Assembly (NCBI GenBank): GCA_014058105.1 | Contig: JACGCM010002394.1 | Span: 372,001 to 436,000, forward strand | Length of the DNA: 64,000 nucleotides | Reading direction: 5' to 3' | From: Kingdonia uniflora | Taxonomy: Eukaryota > Streptophyta > Magnoliopsida > Ranunculales > Circaeasteraceae | Shown: positions 9,454-19,849 of the stretch, piece after piece | How the letters are laid out: each line of letters starts with the position of its first letter | Numbering within the stretch: the first letter of the stretch is position 1 | Translations under genes and position numbers: made by a program | The notes under the pieces: model-generated | Database searches by the model: none | Seen by the model: only the letters and a program-made list of their open reading frames with translations | Told to the model about the DNA's origin: nothing

Positions 9454-11681
9454 TAGGAAGGGTCAGCTACCTCATGCGTCGAATTGGTATAGCAGGGTAA
9501 TGAGCAAAACCACATTCCCACCTCTCCAGTTCTTGCTTGAGCAGGAGCTCAAGGCTCATAAAGAGGGGAGCCATGATTCAGAAGGATCAAGAGACATTTT
9601 GGAGTCGAAGACCAATTTTAGCTCAAGTCGTTCGAACGAGATTTAAAGTCGTTCGAACGACTCTCTTTTTCGCCCGAGCGATCTTTTACATGCTCACTGG
9701 AATTTTGGCCCAGAGCCATATTTCATTCGAACGAGTAGAGATTTCGTTCGAACGACTGGGCAAATTTTTAGGGTTTTAGACCAATTAGTTGTAATGTCGT
9801 TCGAACGACTTTGGCGGTGTTTTTGATTCTCAACGTTGTGTTGCCTCTAGATGCGCTCTATTTTGCAATTTCAAGTTCCCTCTATATAAAGGGAACTTAG
9901 GTTATCTTTTTTTTTCTTCTTATGTTAGATCCAGAAAGAGTTCTGAGGAAGCCTAGGATTTTTGGAGTGATTTTCTTGTAATTACTTCATTTTTTTAAGC
10001 AATTAAAGCTTTATTTTTCACAATCAATTGGTGTTCTTCATACTTTTCACCTAACTAGAGGTTTACAATCTTATTCTTGATTAGGTAGTCAGAGGGACAA
10101 AAGGTGGGGGACTAAGCAAGTCAGCAACTGTCTCTACAGCTTTCCCCTCGGCCATAACTCATTTTTCGTGAGCTCGCTGAACTTTTAGCACTATCGAATC
10201 TACTCATTTATGTCTTCGGATACTCAATTCATTGAGTACCTCCATTAGCTCATCCTGGTCGCGAGCAACACAATCGAACATACTAGTCTTATCCGGAGTA
10301 GCCAACGGTTTGGGCTCTGCCAATACAAAAGAACAGAATATTAGTCATACATACATGAGGACATAGCTATCAACTATTCGAAGGTTGATTAACATTACTT
10401 ACTCGGAATATAATATTTACGGTTCATCTCAAGTGCTGGTTCATTTGGAACCTGCAAACAACTGCCTTCAACATACATAAGATGGTCATTCCATGGTCTG
10501 CCTACAGACTCAAAATCAAAGAATTTCGGCCTCGCCGAGTCACTATACAGGTAACCACTATTTTGACCCTTCATATACTTAAATTAATAAAATTTCAAAA
10601 CATCTTTAGCTGTGAACTGCTTCGCAGTCCCTTCCCTCCTCTTTTTTTACTCAACGCCTCACATACCCTCATCATCTTATAAACATTCTCATTCAATTGG
10701 GCAGGGCAGCACTGTAACGCATTTATAACCACTTTCTAAAAGAAGGTCAGCAGAATTCTAAGGCCATATACGACCTGATTTAAGAAACATAAAAAACCCC
10801 CCACTTAGGCTTGATAACCCAAGCCTGTAATAATACGAGAGGCTCACCCCCTCACTAATACCTCTATCCTTTTTCTACTTTTCTAAACAGGGAACTTGAT
10901 AATGCATTGTTTCCCTCCCATTTTTGGGGACATAGGCCCTGAACCAATGACCTTGGTCATCCACATACTTACCCCACTCTCCTGGACATTTCCTTTTATA
11001 TCTCAAGTACTCTTTCCCTATATCCACCCCCTCTGGGTATTTGACAAAAACTCTCTCATCCTCCCTTTCGTCCTCAATCTCTTTCACACCCTTAGATCTA
11101 CTGGTCCCCACCACCTCTATCGTCGCCCCCACACTATTAACAGTTTCCTCCATTAGATACTCGTTTCCCCTCCCCGAAGATGAGATTTTGTTAGAATCAG
11201 ATGAGACTACAAACTTACTAGCATGAATATTAGGTTTAGAATGGATACTGATCCTTCAGATGTAAAGACATCAATACGTTACACACATAATAAACAGACC
11301 TACTGTCTATCCATTCAGCACGTCTATTCCCCTGAATCCCAGAACAAAAAGCCAAAATCAAAGCATTTCAAAATTTCCCTCTTCTTCTCCAACAAACATA
11401 CTTTCTCTCTCTAAAATCAATATATACCACAAATCTTACATTACAGACTTTCTCTCATTCTTATTATTTTCAAATTCCCCTGAAAACCCCAGTTTCTAAA
11501 ACTAACTATACAGATTACTACATAACACAAAATACTTCAAAAATCACAAAGACAAAAATTTTGTATCACCAACCTGTACTTGCTGAACAACAATCCTTCA
11601 CTTTACCCGGATGTCTCTTCAAAAGCGAGTGATCCTATCGTCTCTCCGACAACCTCCTATCACTCTATGGATAGAAAATCT
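9454..11681. repeat. Captured fragment B' of a Tat-like element inside copia
   Basis: This 2.2-kb fragment is homologous to 426-2670 in the same orientation. It lacks the LTR and the 5' half of the antisense gene. It lies exactly between the two 700-bp repeats A and A'. It holds the palindrome cluster (9628-9810), a TCTATATAAAGGGAAC promoter-like sequence (about 9885) and the 3' half of the antisense gene. Neither end shows LTR or inverted-repeat termini, so it did not move as an element in its own right. Confidence 0.8.
10090..11153 (-). pseudogene. Captured 3' half of the antisense gene (second copy)
   Basis: The minus-strand frame 11153-10875 (92 codons, starts MEETVNSVGATIEVV) parallels 2140-1860, including KRKCPGEWGKYV and DQGHWFRAY. 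A second coding-like block at about 10560-10404 reads SARPKFFDFESVGRPWNDHL, then YVEGSCLQVPNEPA, with no stop. It ends at a GTAAGT donor. An 86-bp intron (10317-10402) closes with TTGGCAG, and the next block reads PKLLATPDKTSMF...RDQDELMEVL before a stop. The intron length and both splice sites are identical to copy 1. This is the best-preserved 3' half. Function is unknown and I recognise no catalytic motif. Confidence 0.5.
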
Positions 11682-12381
11682 CACATGTGTCTCCATGGAT
11701 GCGTTTGGAATAATGGTTGGACATCCCACTCCACCTTGGTCATACTAGGATGAAATAATAGACTTTCCTTGAAAGAAATCATTACACATACATTCTCTAG
11801 ATCTTCTCTCTATTAAAGGAAAGTTAAGATGTAATGTAATCCCGATAATTCTCCTCGTTATCCGGGCCCTGAGGAGTGTATTAGAAACCGTTCTAATAGC
11901 GTATTCTAACCTTTAGACATGGAGTGAATGTATAGAACCCTGTTTGTCATTTTCCCCGATAGTCATTACGTGATAAGTATTATCATGTATCTCCCTAACC
12001 TCAGTAAAATTTGGCTAGATTTACTAGTTTATAAAATAGACTAGATACCCCGTATCGTACCGTTATAGAGTAATTGCATGACGTACTTAGTGTGTTCTAT
12101 CATGTTGGCCACGCTAATAATATTCGTACTATCCCCGAAGCACAAGGTTAGGCAAGAAATATTGTCATATTTCAAAATAATCGAGTACGTTGTATTAATA
12201 TATATGAGACATATGCCGTCACTCATCCGATTATCGGTCATGCTCAATGAGCAGATAGATTTATATACTGGTTATATGTAGGAGATCAACTATCATACAA
12301 ATAATTTATCTACTTCCCAAGAAATAAATTCGAATAATCATAATTTGTTAGAAAAAAATGAATCTCATGTATGTCACGAGC
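11682..12381. repeat. 700-bp direct repeat A' (copia protease region), right copy
   Basis: This is the partner of 8754-9453 and is also 700 bp. The minus-strand frame 12247-12041 carries the same protease-like stretch (DINTTYSIILKY, then VANMIEHTKYVMQLL). It is contiguous with gag to the right, so in the minus orientation it follows gag normally, and fragment B' follows it. The divergence from the left copy shows the duplication is old. Confidence 0.85.
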
Positions 12382-12625
12382 ACTTGATTGAAATATAAAT
12401 AATATGTTCCCAACAAAATCAAAAATACTGATAACAAAATGTAAATCAAGTTTGTACAAGTAAAGAAACTATTAGTGCTCTCTCTAATGTGACATTACAT
12501 GTTTACTGAGATATCATTATTGATTACTCTGTATGTTGATCCATGGCGACATCAGTGTCATCAAAGAAGTTTGACGCTGCAACCTCCACAGGGGAGGAGT
12601 TAGTGTCAACAACTACTTGGTGGTT

Positions 12626-13452
12626 TCAGACTCTATCACATGTCGCCACCCGTGGTACATGGCATTCCCATGCCCAGTATCCAGTATCACCACAGTCAAA
12701 GCAAGTAGATCCCTGATCAGTCTTCTTTTTCATCTTCATATTGCCTTGTGTCCAGGATTTCTTAAATCCTTTACTTCTTCTAAGGCCAAAGGGTTTTTGC
12801 TCCTTACCCTTCTTGTATCCCTGGAATCCTCCCTTGTCCATTTCATATCTTCATCTCTGACGTGCAAAGTTATTTCCCCAAAACTGAACATTGTTTGACG
12901 CATGCAACAACGCACTCCTAGAAGGCCGCATAACATGATTCTTCATCAGAAGTTCATCATTCTGCTCAGAGAGGAGCAGTACCTGAATCAAGACTGCATG
13001 ATTATTTAAGTTCTCTTGCCGATATTGCCTCTGAATCACAATATTGCTAGTATAGGAGGTTGATAGAGTCTTCTCTATTATTTCAGCATTAATGACTTTC
13101 CTCTCACATAACTCAAGTGTAGAAGTGATTTTATGGACTGCTGAGTTGTAATCAGCGACCGTCCTAAAATCTTGGAAGCTAAGGGTGTTTCATTGGTGCA
13201 TCGCTTTTGGGAGTATAATGTTTTATTAATGACCATAATGCCCATGTAAGCTTGCCCATAAGTCAGATGGCTCAACCTGAGGATAAACAAAGCCCTTGCT
13301 TTGTCTATGGGATTTTCCTTGTTGCCAATGATGATGGTCTTCAGCAGACCAAGTAACCTCAAGAATAAGGCAGCGTCAATGCACCAAGTAAGGTAATTGG
13401 CTCCAGTGAGCAACAATGATGGAAATTCAACATTTTTGAGTGTCGTAGACAT
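12626..13452 (-). pseudogene. Copia gag (capsid/nucleocapsid), frameshifted
   Basis: The minus-strand frame starts at ATG 13452 and reads MSTTLKNVEFPSLLLTGANY, then LTWCIDAALFL, the standard N-terminus of plant copia Gag (UBN2/gag_pre-integrase type). After a frameshift near 13080 it continues (about 13065-12850) with EKTLSTSYTSNIVIQRQYR and EQNDELLMKNH, also typical. A CCHC zinc knuckle lies at 12703-12662 (CFDCGDTGYWAWEC) with Tyr in place of the His ligand. Gag would form the virus-like particle and bind RNA. Basic residues flank the knuckle. At least two shifts break it. Confidence 0.85.
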
Positions 13453-14818
13453 CTATAATGCAATATATAGTAATAAGAGAAAATTCTTGATAAATATATC
13501 AATTGTATTAAAGACAGATCATAGTAGTTAGAATTAAGCTAAAAAAAATGATTCCCAATCATATTATAGATAAATCCTGTTCATAGTCTAAAATACATGA
13601 AATTCTTCTATAATAATTAAATTCAAAATTTTACCCTGTAAAAATGACGATCTTAATTTTAGGTGAGCGTTTTAATAGAATTTTAGCCAAGATTGCTAGT
13701 CAAAACCAGATGTGTGGGTTCCTTATGAAATCCTTTTGAAGTACATGATATCCAATCATTTTTAAAGGCAATTCATAGTATTCAGGTTAATGATTCATAA
13801 TCATGACTTATAGGTGAACCGTGTTAATATCCTAATAAGCGTTAAATCCCAAATTTACCCTGTAAAATGGTGATCTTAACCAAGATAGCTATTCAAAACC
13901 ACTAAATATGTTAATATCCTAATAAGCGTTGAATAGAGTCTTAGCCAAGATAGCTATTCAAAACCACTAAATGTATGTTGTCCTTATTATGAGAACTGGG
14001 GTGTTCTAATCCTTTAAATTCTATAAAAGTAGGTATATTCGAGCCAAATGGCCTTATTTACTATGAATATGAGGGGTACTATATGTTTAGCTGAAAAGTG
14101 GTTCCATCCCAAAGTTAGCTGGGTTTACAAGATAGGTTGATTATGCCTATCTTTAAACTAACATTCTAGGGTATTATAGGTTGTTATTAATATATGTATA
14201 CCTCTAAATGTTATTTTGCAACATCTAATTAAACCTAGATACAAAAAATTGGTTCCTCAAACATCAAGCTTTTAGAAATAAGACTAAGTCAATTCCCAAT
14301 TGAGCTCTAGTTATTTGTCTTTGACAATTAACTATGATTTAGATATGACTCACAATCGTATGCTAAATTAGTCTTGGTTTCGTATTATCTGTGATTCCCG
14401 ATCATGATAATTAGTATCCTAGGAGCATTCTAGTAATATCTTATTAGCTATTGTAAGATACTTAAATCGGTATTACACCATTTACTTATATGACATATAA
14501 GTGAGCCAATACTCCTATACAATGCACTTATTCCCAAAAATATTTTAAAAATATTTTCATATAAAATATTCAAAATGGGTCCCCCACGGGGTAGGCCCAG
14601 TCAATAGGAATTTTTCAAAAAAAAATAGGCACAATTTGACTAAAAATTGGGCTATTTAAAGCCGTTTTAGTGTCTGGACCGGTCTGACTCGGTCTGGGTC
14701 AAGGCCTGGACCGGGTTGACCGGTCTGACCGGCAAGATTCCAGCATTTGACTGGCGGTCGGTCTCCGGTGACCGTCCGGTGACTATCCGGTAACTTCCAC
14801 GTGTCACCCCCAGTGATT

Positions 14819-14925
14819 GCCACTTGCCACATGTGTCGAGCATGTCACATGTGCCACGCACGTGCCATGCATGCCATACATGCCATGCATGCCACACGTG
14901 CCATGCTACGTCAGCGTGCCACGTG
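14819..14925. repeat. Short degenerate tandem repeat rich in GCCATGCATGCCA and CACGTG
   Basis: About ten diverged units of 9-11 bp, typified by GCCA(C/T)(A/G)(C/T)(A/G)TG, run through the copia leader. They contain overlapping NsiI/SphI-like palindromes and several CACGTG or CACATG cores. On the minus strand they would translate as a WHAWHV repeat, but the frame has no other support. Confidence 0.6.
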
Positions 14926-15415
14926 TTCTCGACACGTGTCACTGCTGATGTCATAGTGGATAAGGATGATGTCATATAGGATAATAATAATAATAAATAA
15001 AAATATTATTATGACGTCATCGACCAAAAAAATATCGTTTTTGGTCATGAAACTACCTAGTTTCAACAAGCTATTACCAACAATTGGATCATCTCCTAGA
15101 GACATGCCATATATCGTTGGAAAGCTCTTAGAGTAGGCTATCTAACCGAAGTAGTCTTGCCTCCATCCGATCTCCATAGAGAGAAATATACACGTTTTAA
15201 ATCAGCCCTTTATCAAAGGTAAAAAATCATTAAAAACCCTAATTTTTAATCCAAAAAAATAGGGAAAATAGGCTTTTAAGACATGATGATCTATAATATA
15301 GAATAGATCTGAAAATAGGTATACAAAAATTCATAAAATAACTCTTCTCCTGATCGCTTGGTTTCCGTGAAATCTTTGATTAGAAGAAAAGATTTGCTCT
15401 CCTCGTTCATAGAGC

Positions 15416-15431
15416 GTGCGTGCTGATAACG
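15416..15431 (-). other. Candidate copia primer-binding site
   Basis: Directly inside the 5' LTR the minus strand reads CGTTATCAGCACGCAC. A TTATCAGCACG-type sequence just after the LTR is a common arrangement in plant copia elements, where a tRNA fragment primes minus-strand synthesis. Its position, adjoining the CA end of the LTR, supports the call. Confidence 0.55.
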
Positions 15432-15688
15432 TGTTGGGATATGATGAATCTAGAGTAATATAACACTATAACATGAACAAGAGAGAAAGAAAAAAAGAGA
15501 TTTATTGATTATCATAACTGTGTTCTCTGTACATAGTACAGTGATATTTTTAGACAACCCAGATGGATTCCCTTTTCTACTCTAACTCTCCCCATAACTC
15601 TATTGGGCCTATGGGTTTGTTAGGAGTCCGTGTAGGGCACCCCAACCCTGTTGGGTTCCTAGCCTGGGCTTGGACCAAACTCCTAACA
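15432..15688 (-). repeat. 5' LTR of the copia element
   Basis: This is a 257-bp LTR. On the minus strand it starts TGTTAGGAGTTTGG and ends CATATCCCAACA, with the short inverted termini TGTT...AACA. Its first 46-47 bases match the 3' LTR remnant at 5790-5836. The length is within the normal range for small plant copia LTRs. No TSD can be tested because the other end is cut. Confidence 0.8.
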
Positions 15689-16594
15689 GTAAATAATTTT
15701 TGTTCGAGTATGTAGGTGATTGACAATTACTAATTTTCATTTGTCCGTAAACATGGAAATTTAAATGACCGAGTTTGCAATATAAAAGATGTGATAATGA
15801 AGACCAAAGGAATCTGATAAAGAGAATGATAGAGTATTGGAGTTAGTGATGTTGCATCCTTTTAATGAACACAATGTGTGAACCAGTAAATCGTGGTGTA
15901 TACCTGATAGCGATAATATCCGTAATTATATATTGAGATTGTGTACTCGTGATAGCATTGACAATCACCGACTTTATTAGAGTATTGAGCAATAGACTGA
16001 TCTGGTCAACAACTTTAGCGACATAAAACACAAGGAAAGAATATTTAATACATAACTTTGTCTAGACTTCTAAATTATTGATCACACTAAGGCTCAATAA
16101 TCATGTCACTACATTTATGGACCCATGCAACTATCGAGAATCTATGGTTGCTTATAATTGTCGACATTTACATTGGTCGAGCAAAGTATGCATTCGGTAC
16201 TGATATTTCACTAATAAAGTGATGCCTAAAGACCACAAATACTCTATTTTTGTTATTCAATCTCTACTTATTACATGTTTCAACAAACATTGTTGTAGAA
16301 CGTGATTTTAGTTTAAAGGAAAGGATATTCGCTAAATGTAAAGTAGACTACAAATGTAACACAACCCGTAACATCTCCTTTAACTGCTATAAAAAGAATG
16401 CAAGCCAACATAGAGGTCTTCTTTCTGTAGATATTTCTTATACAATCATCCTTCATCTCTGTACATTTCAACAAAAGCCAATGCTCTCTACTTCTATGAT
16501 CATTCCTCTTCGTCTCTTCTGTTGGTTCGCTAAAAATGCGTCTGATTTGGTTTATCAATGTGCTTAGTCGGAGAGGCAGACTTTGTAGCAAAAT
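15689..16594. other. Unassigned sequence between copia and LINE
   Basis: Overlapping opposite-strand frames at 16250-16612 are each about 100 codons but show no recognisable domain and shadow each other. I see no LTR, TIR or RNA gene. It may be old intergenic sequence, or 5' flank or UTR of the LINE. Confidence 0.4.
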
Positions 16595-16800
16595 TTTCGA
16601 GTACCCCTTCACTCGAAAATAAAGATTGTCAATAACCCATCACTCCTCGACAATAAATTATCGATAATCCTTCCACTCGACAATAAATTGTTGATAAGCC
16701 CTTCACTCCAAAATAAATATTGTCAATAACCATATCCCTGACAACTGTACTCGACAATAAAAATTGCCGAAAATTCTTCACTCGATAATAATATATACTT
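16595..16800. repeat. Degenerate tandem repeat, unit about 38-40 bp
   Basis: Five or six diverged units repeat the pattern CCCTTCACTCGA(A/C)AATAAA(T/A)(T/A)TGTC(A/G)ATAA. Each contains a small inverted repeat (CGACAAT...ATTGTCG), so single strands could fold into a row of hairpins. The array lies immediately upstream of LINE ORF1, where L1-type elements can have repeated 5' UTR monomers, but it may equally be an unrelated minisatellite. Confidence 0.65.
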
Positions 16801-16829
16801 AATCACAAAACAAAAACTCATGGGAAATC

Positions 16830-18995
16830 GGCAATGGGGAGGGTTTCTAGTTCCCATGGTAACATCCCGGACCCAAATGGAGGAACACCACATAAAACGT
16901 TTGCTGACAAGGTTCGATACACAATAACGGAAAGTAATGAACCGACTGGGTTTATTGCAGCTGGAAGTAGGGGTGGCAATTTGACCCGAACCCGTTAACC
17001 CGATACGAATTTTGCGGGTTTGGCTTTAACATTTCTGGATTTTGGGTCAATTCGGGTCGACCCAACTAACCCGTTTAACTTAAATATAATTTAATGTTAT
17101 ACATTAACCAATTTTTGCTGAAAAACACCGTTTGGATAAAGATGGTAACAATTACTTCATTCTCCTCTATTTGATTCTACTTTTTACAATATATGTTTTT
17201 TACCAACGAGCTCTTGATTATTTGAACTAAGAATTTTTAGTTTTTCCTTTAGTGTTTCTTCAAAAGTCTCTCTCTATTTTGGAGTGAAGGGTTATTCGAT
17301 CCCAATGATTCTGATACTCTTTAGCATTCTCATTGGTTAAACTTTTGTTTTACCATTCTCCCATTCAAATCTCTTTTTCTAATTTGTGTGTTTTTTGTGG
17401 ATTGTTATCGTTTACTAGATGTGAGTTTTTTATTTCATTTCACTGTTGATTTTCAAATGTTCTCACAATTACCCTCTAATCATCTGATTCTTACTTGTAT
17501 TTTGCAATTTTTTTACTTATACGGGTTAATGGGTCGGGTCGGGTCGGGTCGGATCAACCCGATTATAAGCAGGTCGGTTTGGGTTCACAAATCTGACCCG
17601 CTTAATAAATGGGTTGGGTTTGGGTTTGGTGTTTCTCAACCCGAACCCGGGATGACCCGTGACGGGTTGACCTGACTCTACCCAATTGCCAGCCCTAGCT
17701 GGAAGAAGAGGAGACACCAATTATCTCAATCCCTAGGGATGAATTGTCTAAAGGTATCTCAACATATCAATACAGTCTCGTTAGCCGGTTGGACCTATAG
17801 AAGATCAAGCTCATAACAGTACAAGCATACGTAAGAACAAATTGGAAGATTAAGGGCACATGCAAATTGATTCCGATAGGCAAAGGGTTCTTTATTATCA
17901 AACTGGAGTCCGAGGAGAACAAGATTAACATATTGAACAGAAGGCCCTGGATGGTCGAAAAAATGCCTATGAAACTTATGCCTTGGAACCCATTCTTTTC
18001 AGTTAATAGACATTGTAATTCAAATGCTCTGATTTGATGTAAATTACCTGGGTTGCCTATAGAAATGTGGAGCAAAAAAAATTATCATGTCACTTGGGAA
18101 GACGCTTGGAACTCCTATTCAGCTCTATCACTGGACACGAAATCAAGACTATGGATACTATGCGAATGTGCTAGTTATTATCGACCTATCGAAACCAATC
18201 CCTGACCACATTCTGCTTGAGGTGGAGGGCAACATCATCAAACAGGAAGTACTACTACATCGAGCCCCAAAGTACTGTAATAACTATAAAAGCGTTGGGC
18301 ACATTATTGCCGAATGCAAAATACTGCAAAAAGCATTTCGGCTGAATGACTCAGATCTAAACAAGAACAAGACGAAGACAACACAAGGAGGTGCTAAGGG
18401 TAGCAGGGGCAACCAAGGGTGTCATAATCCATGAGAAGCAACCCCAAACCAAGGACATGGGAAGAAAAAACACTGATATTGCAAGCAAACATACTTACTT
18501 CTAGGAGACACTGGAAGAGAGTAGTACGACTTCACCACCAATTTACCCCCAGCCATGCCAAGGCCAACGAATCATTTGCACCAACATGAAAAGAAATCCT
18601 CTGAACTCTGAATGGTCACGAACAAAGAGTAACAGCAAACAACCCACATCACCCAAAGAGAACAGCGATGCTAGTACAGTAAACAAGTTTGCAATACTAA
18701 GGGACGCGGAGGCAGATATAAAATAGTCCAACTCGGCATCATCAGGAGAGAAGGATAACAACCTGAGTCCTCTAGGGGATAAACGCACATAAGATACAGA
18801 GATCCTAATATCACCACTATCCGAGTATGTTGATAATACAACATCCGCAGATAGTGCAGAGAAACCACAACCAGCTAAAATTTCTGATGAGGGAGAGACT
18901 TATTTATAGGCGATACATGAGGTCCGACACAACCTAAACCTGCAAGTTGGGCGGATGAAATGGAATAGGAAGAACAACTGCAACTAGGCCCTAGC
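16830..18995 (+). pseudogene. L1-type LINE ORF1 (nucleic-acid-binding protein), interrupted by hAT
   Basis: If the hAT insertion (16968-17697) is ignored, the plus strand reads NGGTPHKTFADKV and ESNEPTGFIAAGRRGD. It then reads VRTNWKIKGTCKLIP, GKGFFIIKLESEEN, LNRRPWMVEKMPMKLMPWNP and KLPGLPIEMW. This is the DUF4283 domain of plant L1 ORF1. Next come YGYYANVLVIIDLSKPIPD and a zinc-knuckle remnant YCNNYKSVGHIIAEC (second Cys now Tyr) near 18280. A low-complexity tail ends with VNKFAILRDAEADI near 18715. Stops and shifts are frequent. It is cut at 18995/18996 by a gypsy LTR and resumes as ORF2 at 51540. ORF1 would coat LINE RNA. Confidence 0.85.
16968..17697. mobile_element. Non-autonomous hAT-type DNA transposon
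   Basis: A 730-bp element has terminal inverted repeats TAGGGGTGGCAATT at the left and the inverse of TAGGGCTGGCAATTG at the right. It is flanked by perfect 8-bp target duplications GCTGGAAG (16960-16967 and 17698-17705). Sub-terminal arrays of GACCCGAACCCG/CGGGT(T/C)GGG motifs occur at both ends (about 16985-17060 and 17522-17670). The 8-bp TSD, TIR type and sub-terminal repeats are hallmarks of hAT. No transposase frame is present. Removing it restores LINE ORF1 continuity, so it landed in an existing LINE. Confidence 0.92.
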
Positions 18996-19684
18996 TGTAA
19001 TAGCCTACTCGCTGCCTCCTAAGATCAGTCGAATACTCGAAGGCTACATCGAAGCTTAGTAAGAGACTAGAAGTTCAGCAAGGTAACATCAAAATCTACG
19101 AAGCTTTCGAGACTAACCGAACACTCGAAGCCTACAGCAAGCGAATCAAAGCCAAAGACAGTCACAATTGGTCAATGCCAATTCCAGAGAGGCTTCGCCC
19201 ATAGTAGTACATGGTCGAAGGCAAACACACCTAACAGCCAGTTCACCAGAAAGAATAGTAGAAATAAGCTGCCAGACAACTACAATGTTATAACCAACTT
19301 ATTGTATAGGACAACTGCTCCAAGGGGTTTACATGTAATCTGACCTCACATGGTGACTCACCCCTTTTCTATCTCCTATAATTGGAAAAGATGAAATACT
19401 GTGAGGGGTTGAAAAAACTCTACCCAAAACCTTTCCAACATTACCTTTGAACACTCTGTAATCTTCTCTCAACTAGAACAGTCATCTCAATCAATATTTA
19501 TATAATCTCTTATTCAAATCCTCGCTAGAGGTCGTGGACAATCCCAATTCCTGGACACTATACAAGTATGTTTGTACAGTAATTTAGTTTATTATTGTCT
19601 TATATATTTGCCATAGCCTCTAGTCGAAGACTACACTCATGGTGTAAGAGCTAGGTTTCCCCTCTACAAAATCTCGCCCCTACA
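18996..19684 (+). repeat. 5' LTR of the outer Tat-like element
   Basis: This is a 689-bp LTR starting TGTAATAGCCTACTCG and ending TCGCCCCTACA. The 3' partner at 50843-51534 (692 bp) is about nine-tenths identical by eye. Repeated CGAAG/TCGAA motifs fill the U3 region. A TATA-like CTATAATTGG lies at about 19375. The U5 contains TCGTGGACAATCCC and CTCTAGTCGAAGACTACACTC. Confidence 0.9.
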
Positions 19685-19700
19685 TTTGGCATCGTCGCCC
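19685..19700 (+). other. Primer-binding site, decayed
   Basis: Directly after the LTR the sequence reads TTTGGCATCGTCGCCC. The related minus-strand element has TTTGGCGCCGTCTGTG at the same place (31334-31319), which is the standard form of a gypsy PBS. The copy here differs by a few bases. Confidence 0.65.
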
Positions 19701-19849
19701 AACTCGCTCTCATTAGCCAATAATTCGCTCAGGCCAAGGAGCGTCATACCAACCAGTTACAAATATAGTGTGAAGATAGACGATAAGAACTGAGGCAGAA
19801 TGTAGCGTTGTTTAGACGATAATGACCGACAACATCGAGCACTGGATGA

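Larger units (their letters stand above)
13453..15431 (-). other. Long copia leader between PBS and gag, with repeats and no gene
   Basis: Nearly 2 kb separate the 5' LTR from gag, and I see no coding-like frame. The stretch holds degenerate direct repeats around ATTCAAAACCA(C/G)TAAAT / TTAGCCAAGAT(A/T)GCTA at about 13655-13725, 13850-13905 and 13905-13975. It also holds a GACCGGTCTGAC motif twice (about 14677 and 14718), a CATG/CACGTG-rich short repeat (14819-14925), and an ATA run near 14982-15005. It may be the element's own leader or may contain unrecognised insertions. Confidence 0.55.
5790..15688 (-). mobile_element. Degenerate Ty1/copia LTR retrotransposon
   Basis: Reading right to left, the element has a 5' LTR (15432-15688), a PBS-like site, a long leader, gag (13452-12630), protease region, integrase, RT, RNase H, a polypurine tract (5846-5837) and the start of the 3' LTR (5836-5790). 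The gag-PR-IN-RT-RH order and the residue patterns are those of Ty1/copia. The 3' LTR is cut at 5790 by the Tat-like element. Stops and frameshifts in every domain show it is inactive. It also contains a 2.2-kb foreign fragment flanked by a 700-bp duplication of its own sequence (8754-12381). Confidence 0.85.

Noticed and set aside
8754..12381. A and A' as LTRs of a 3.6-kb element
   Set aside because: They lack TG...CA ends, encode copia protease sequence and have no PBS or PPT at the inner edges.
16250..16612. Overlapping plus and minus frames of about 100 codons
   Set aside because: They shadow each other, have no recognisable motif and no promoter context.
18543..18868. Minus-strand frames as a gene
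   Set aside because: They are shadows of the plus-strand LINE ORF1 tail, whose VNKFAILRDAEADI motif is recognisable.
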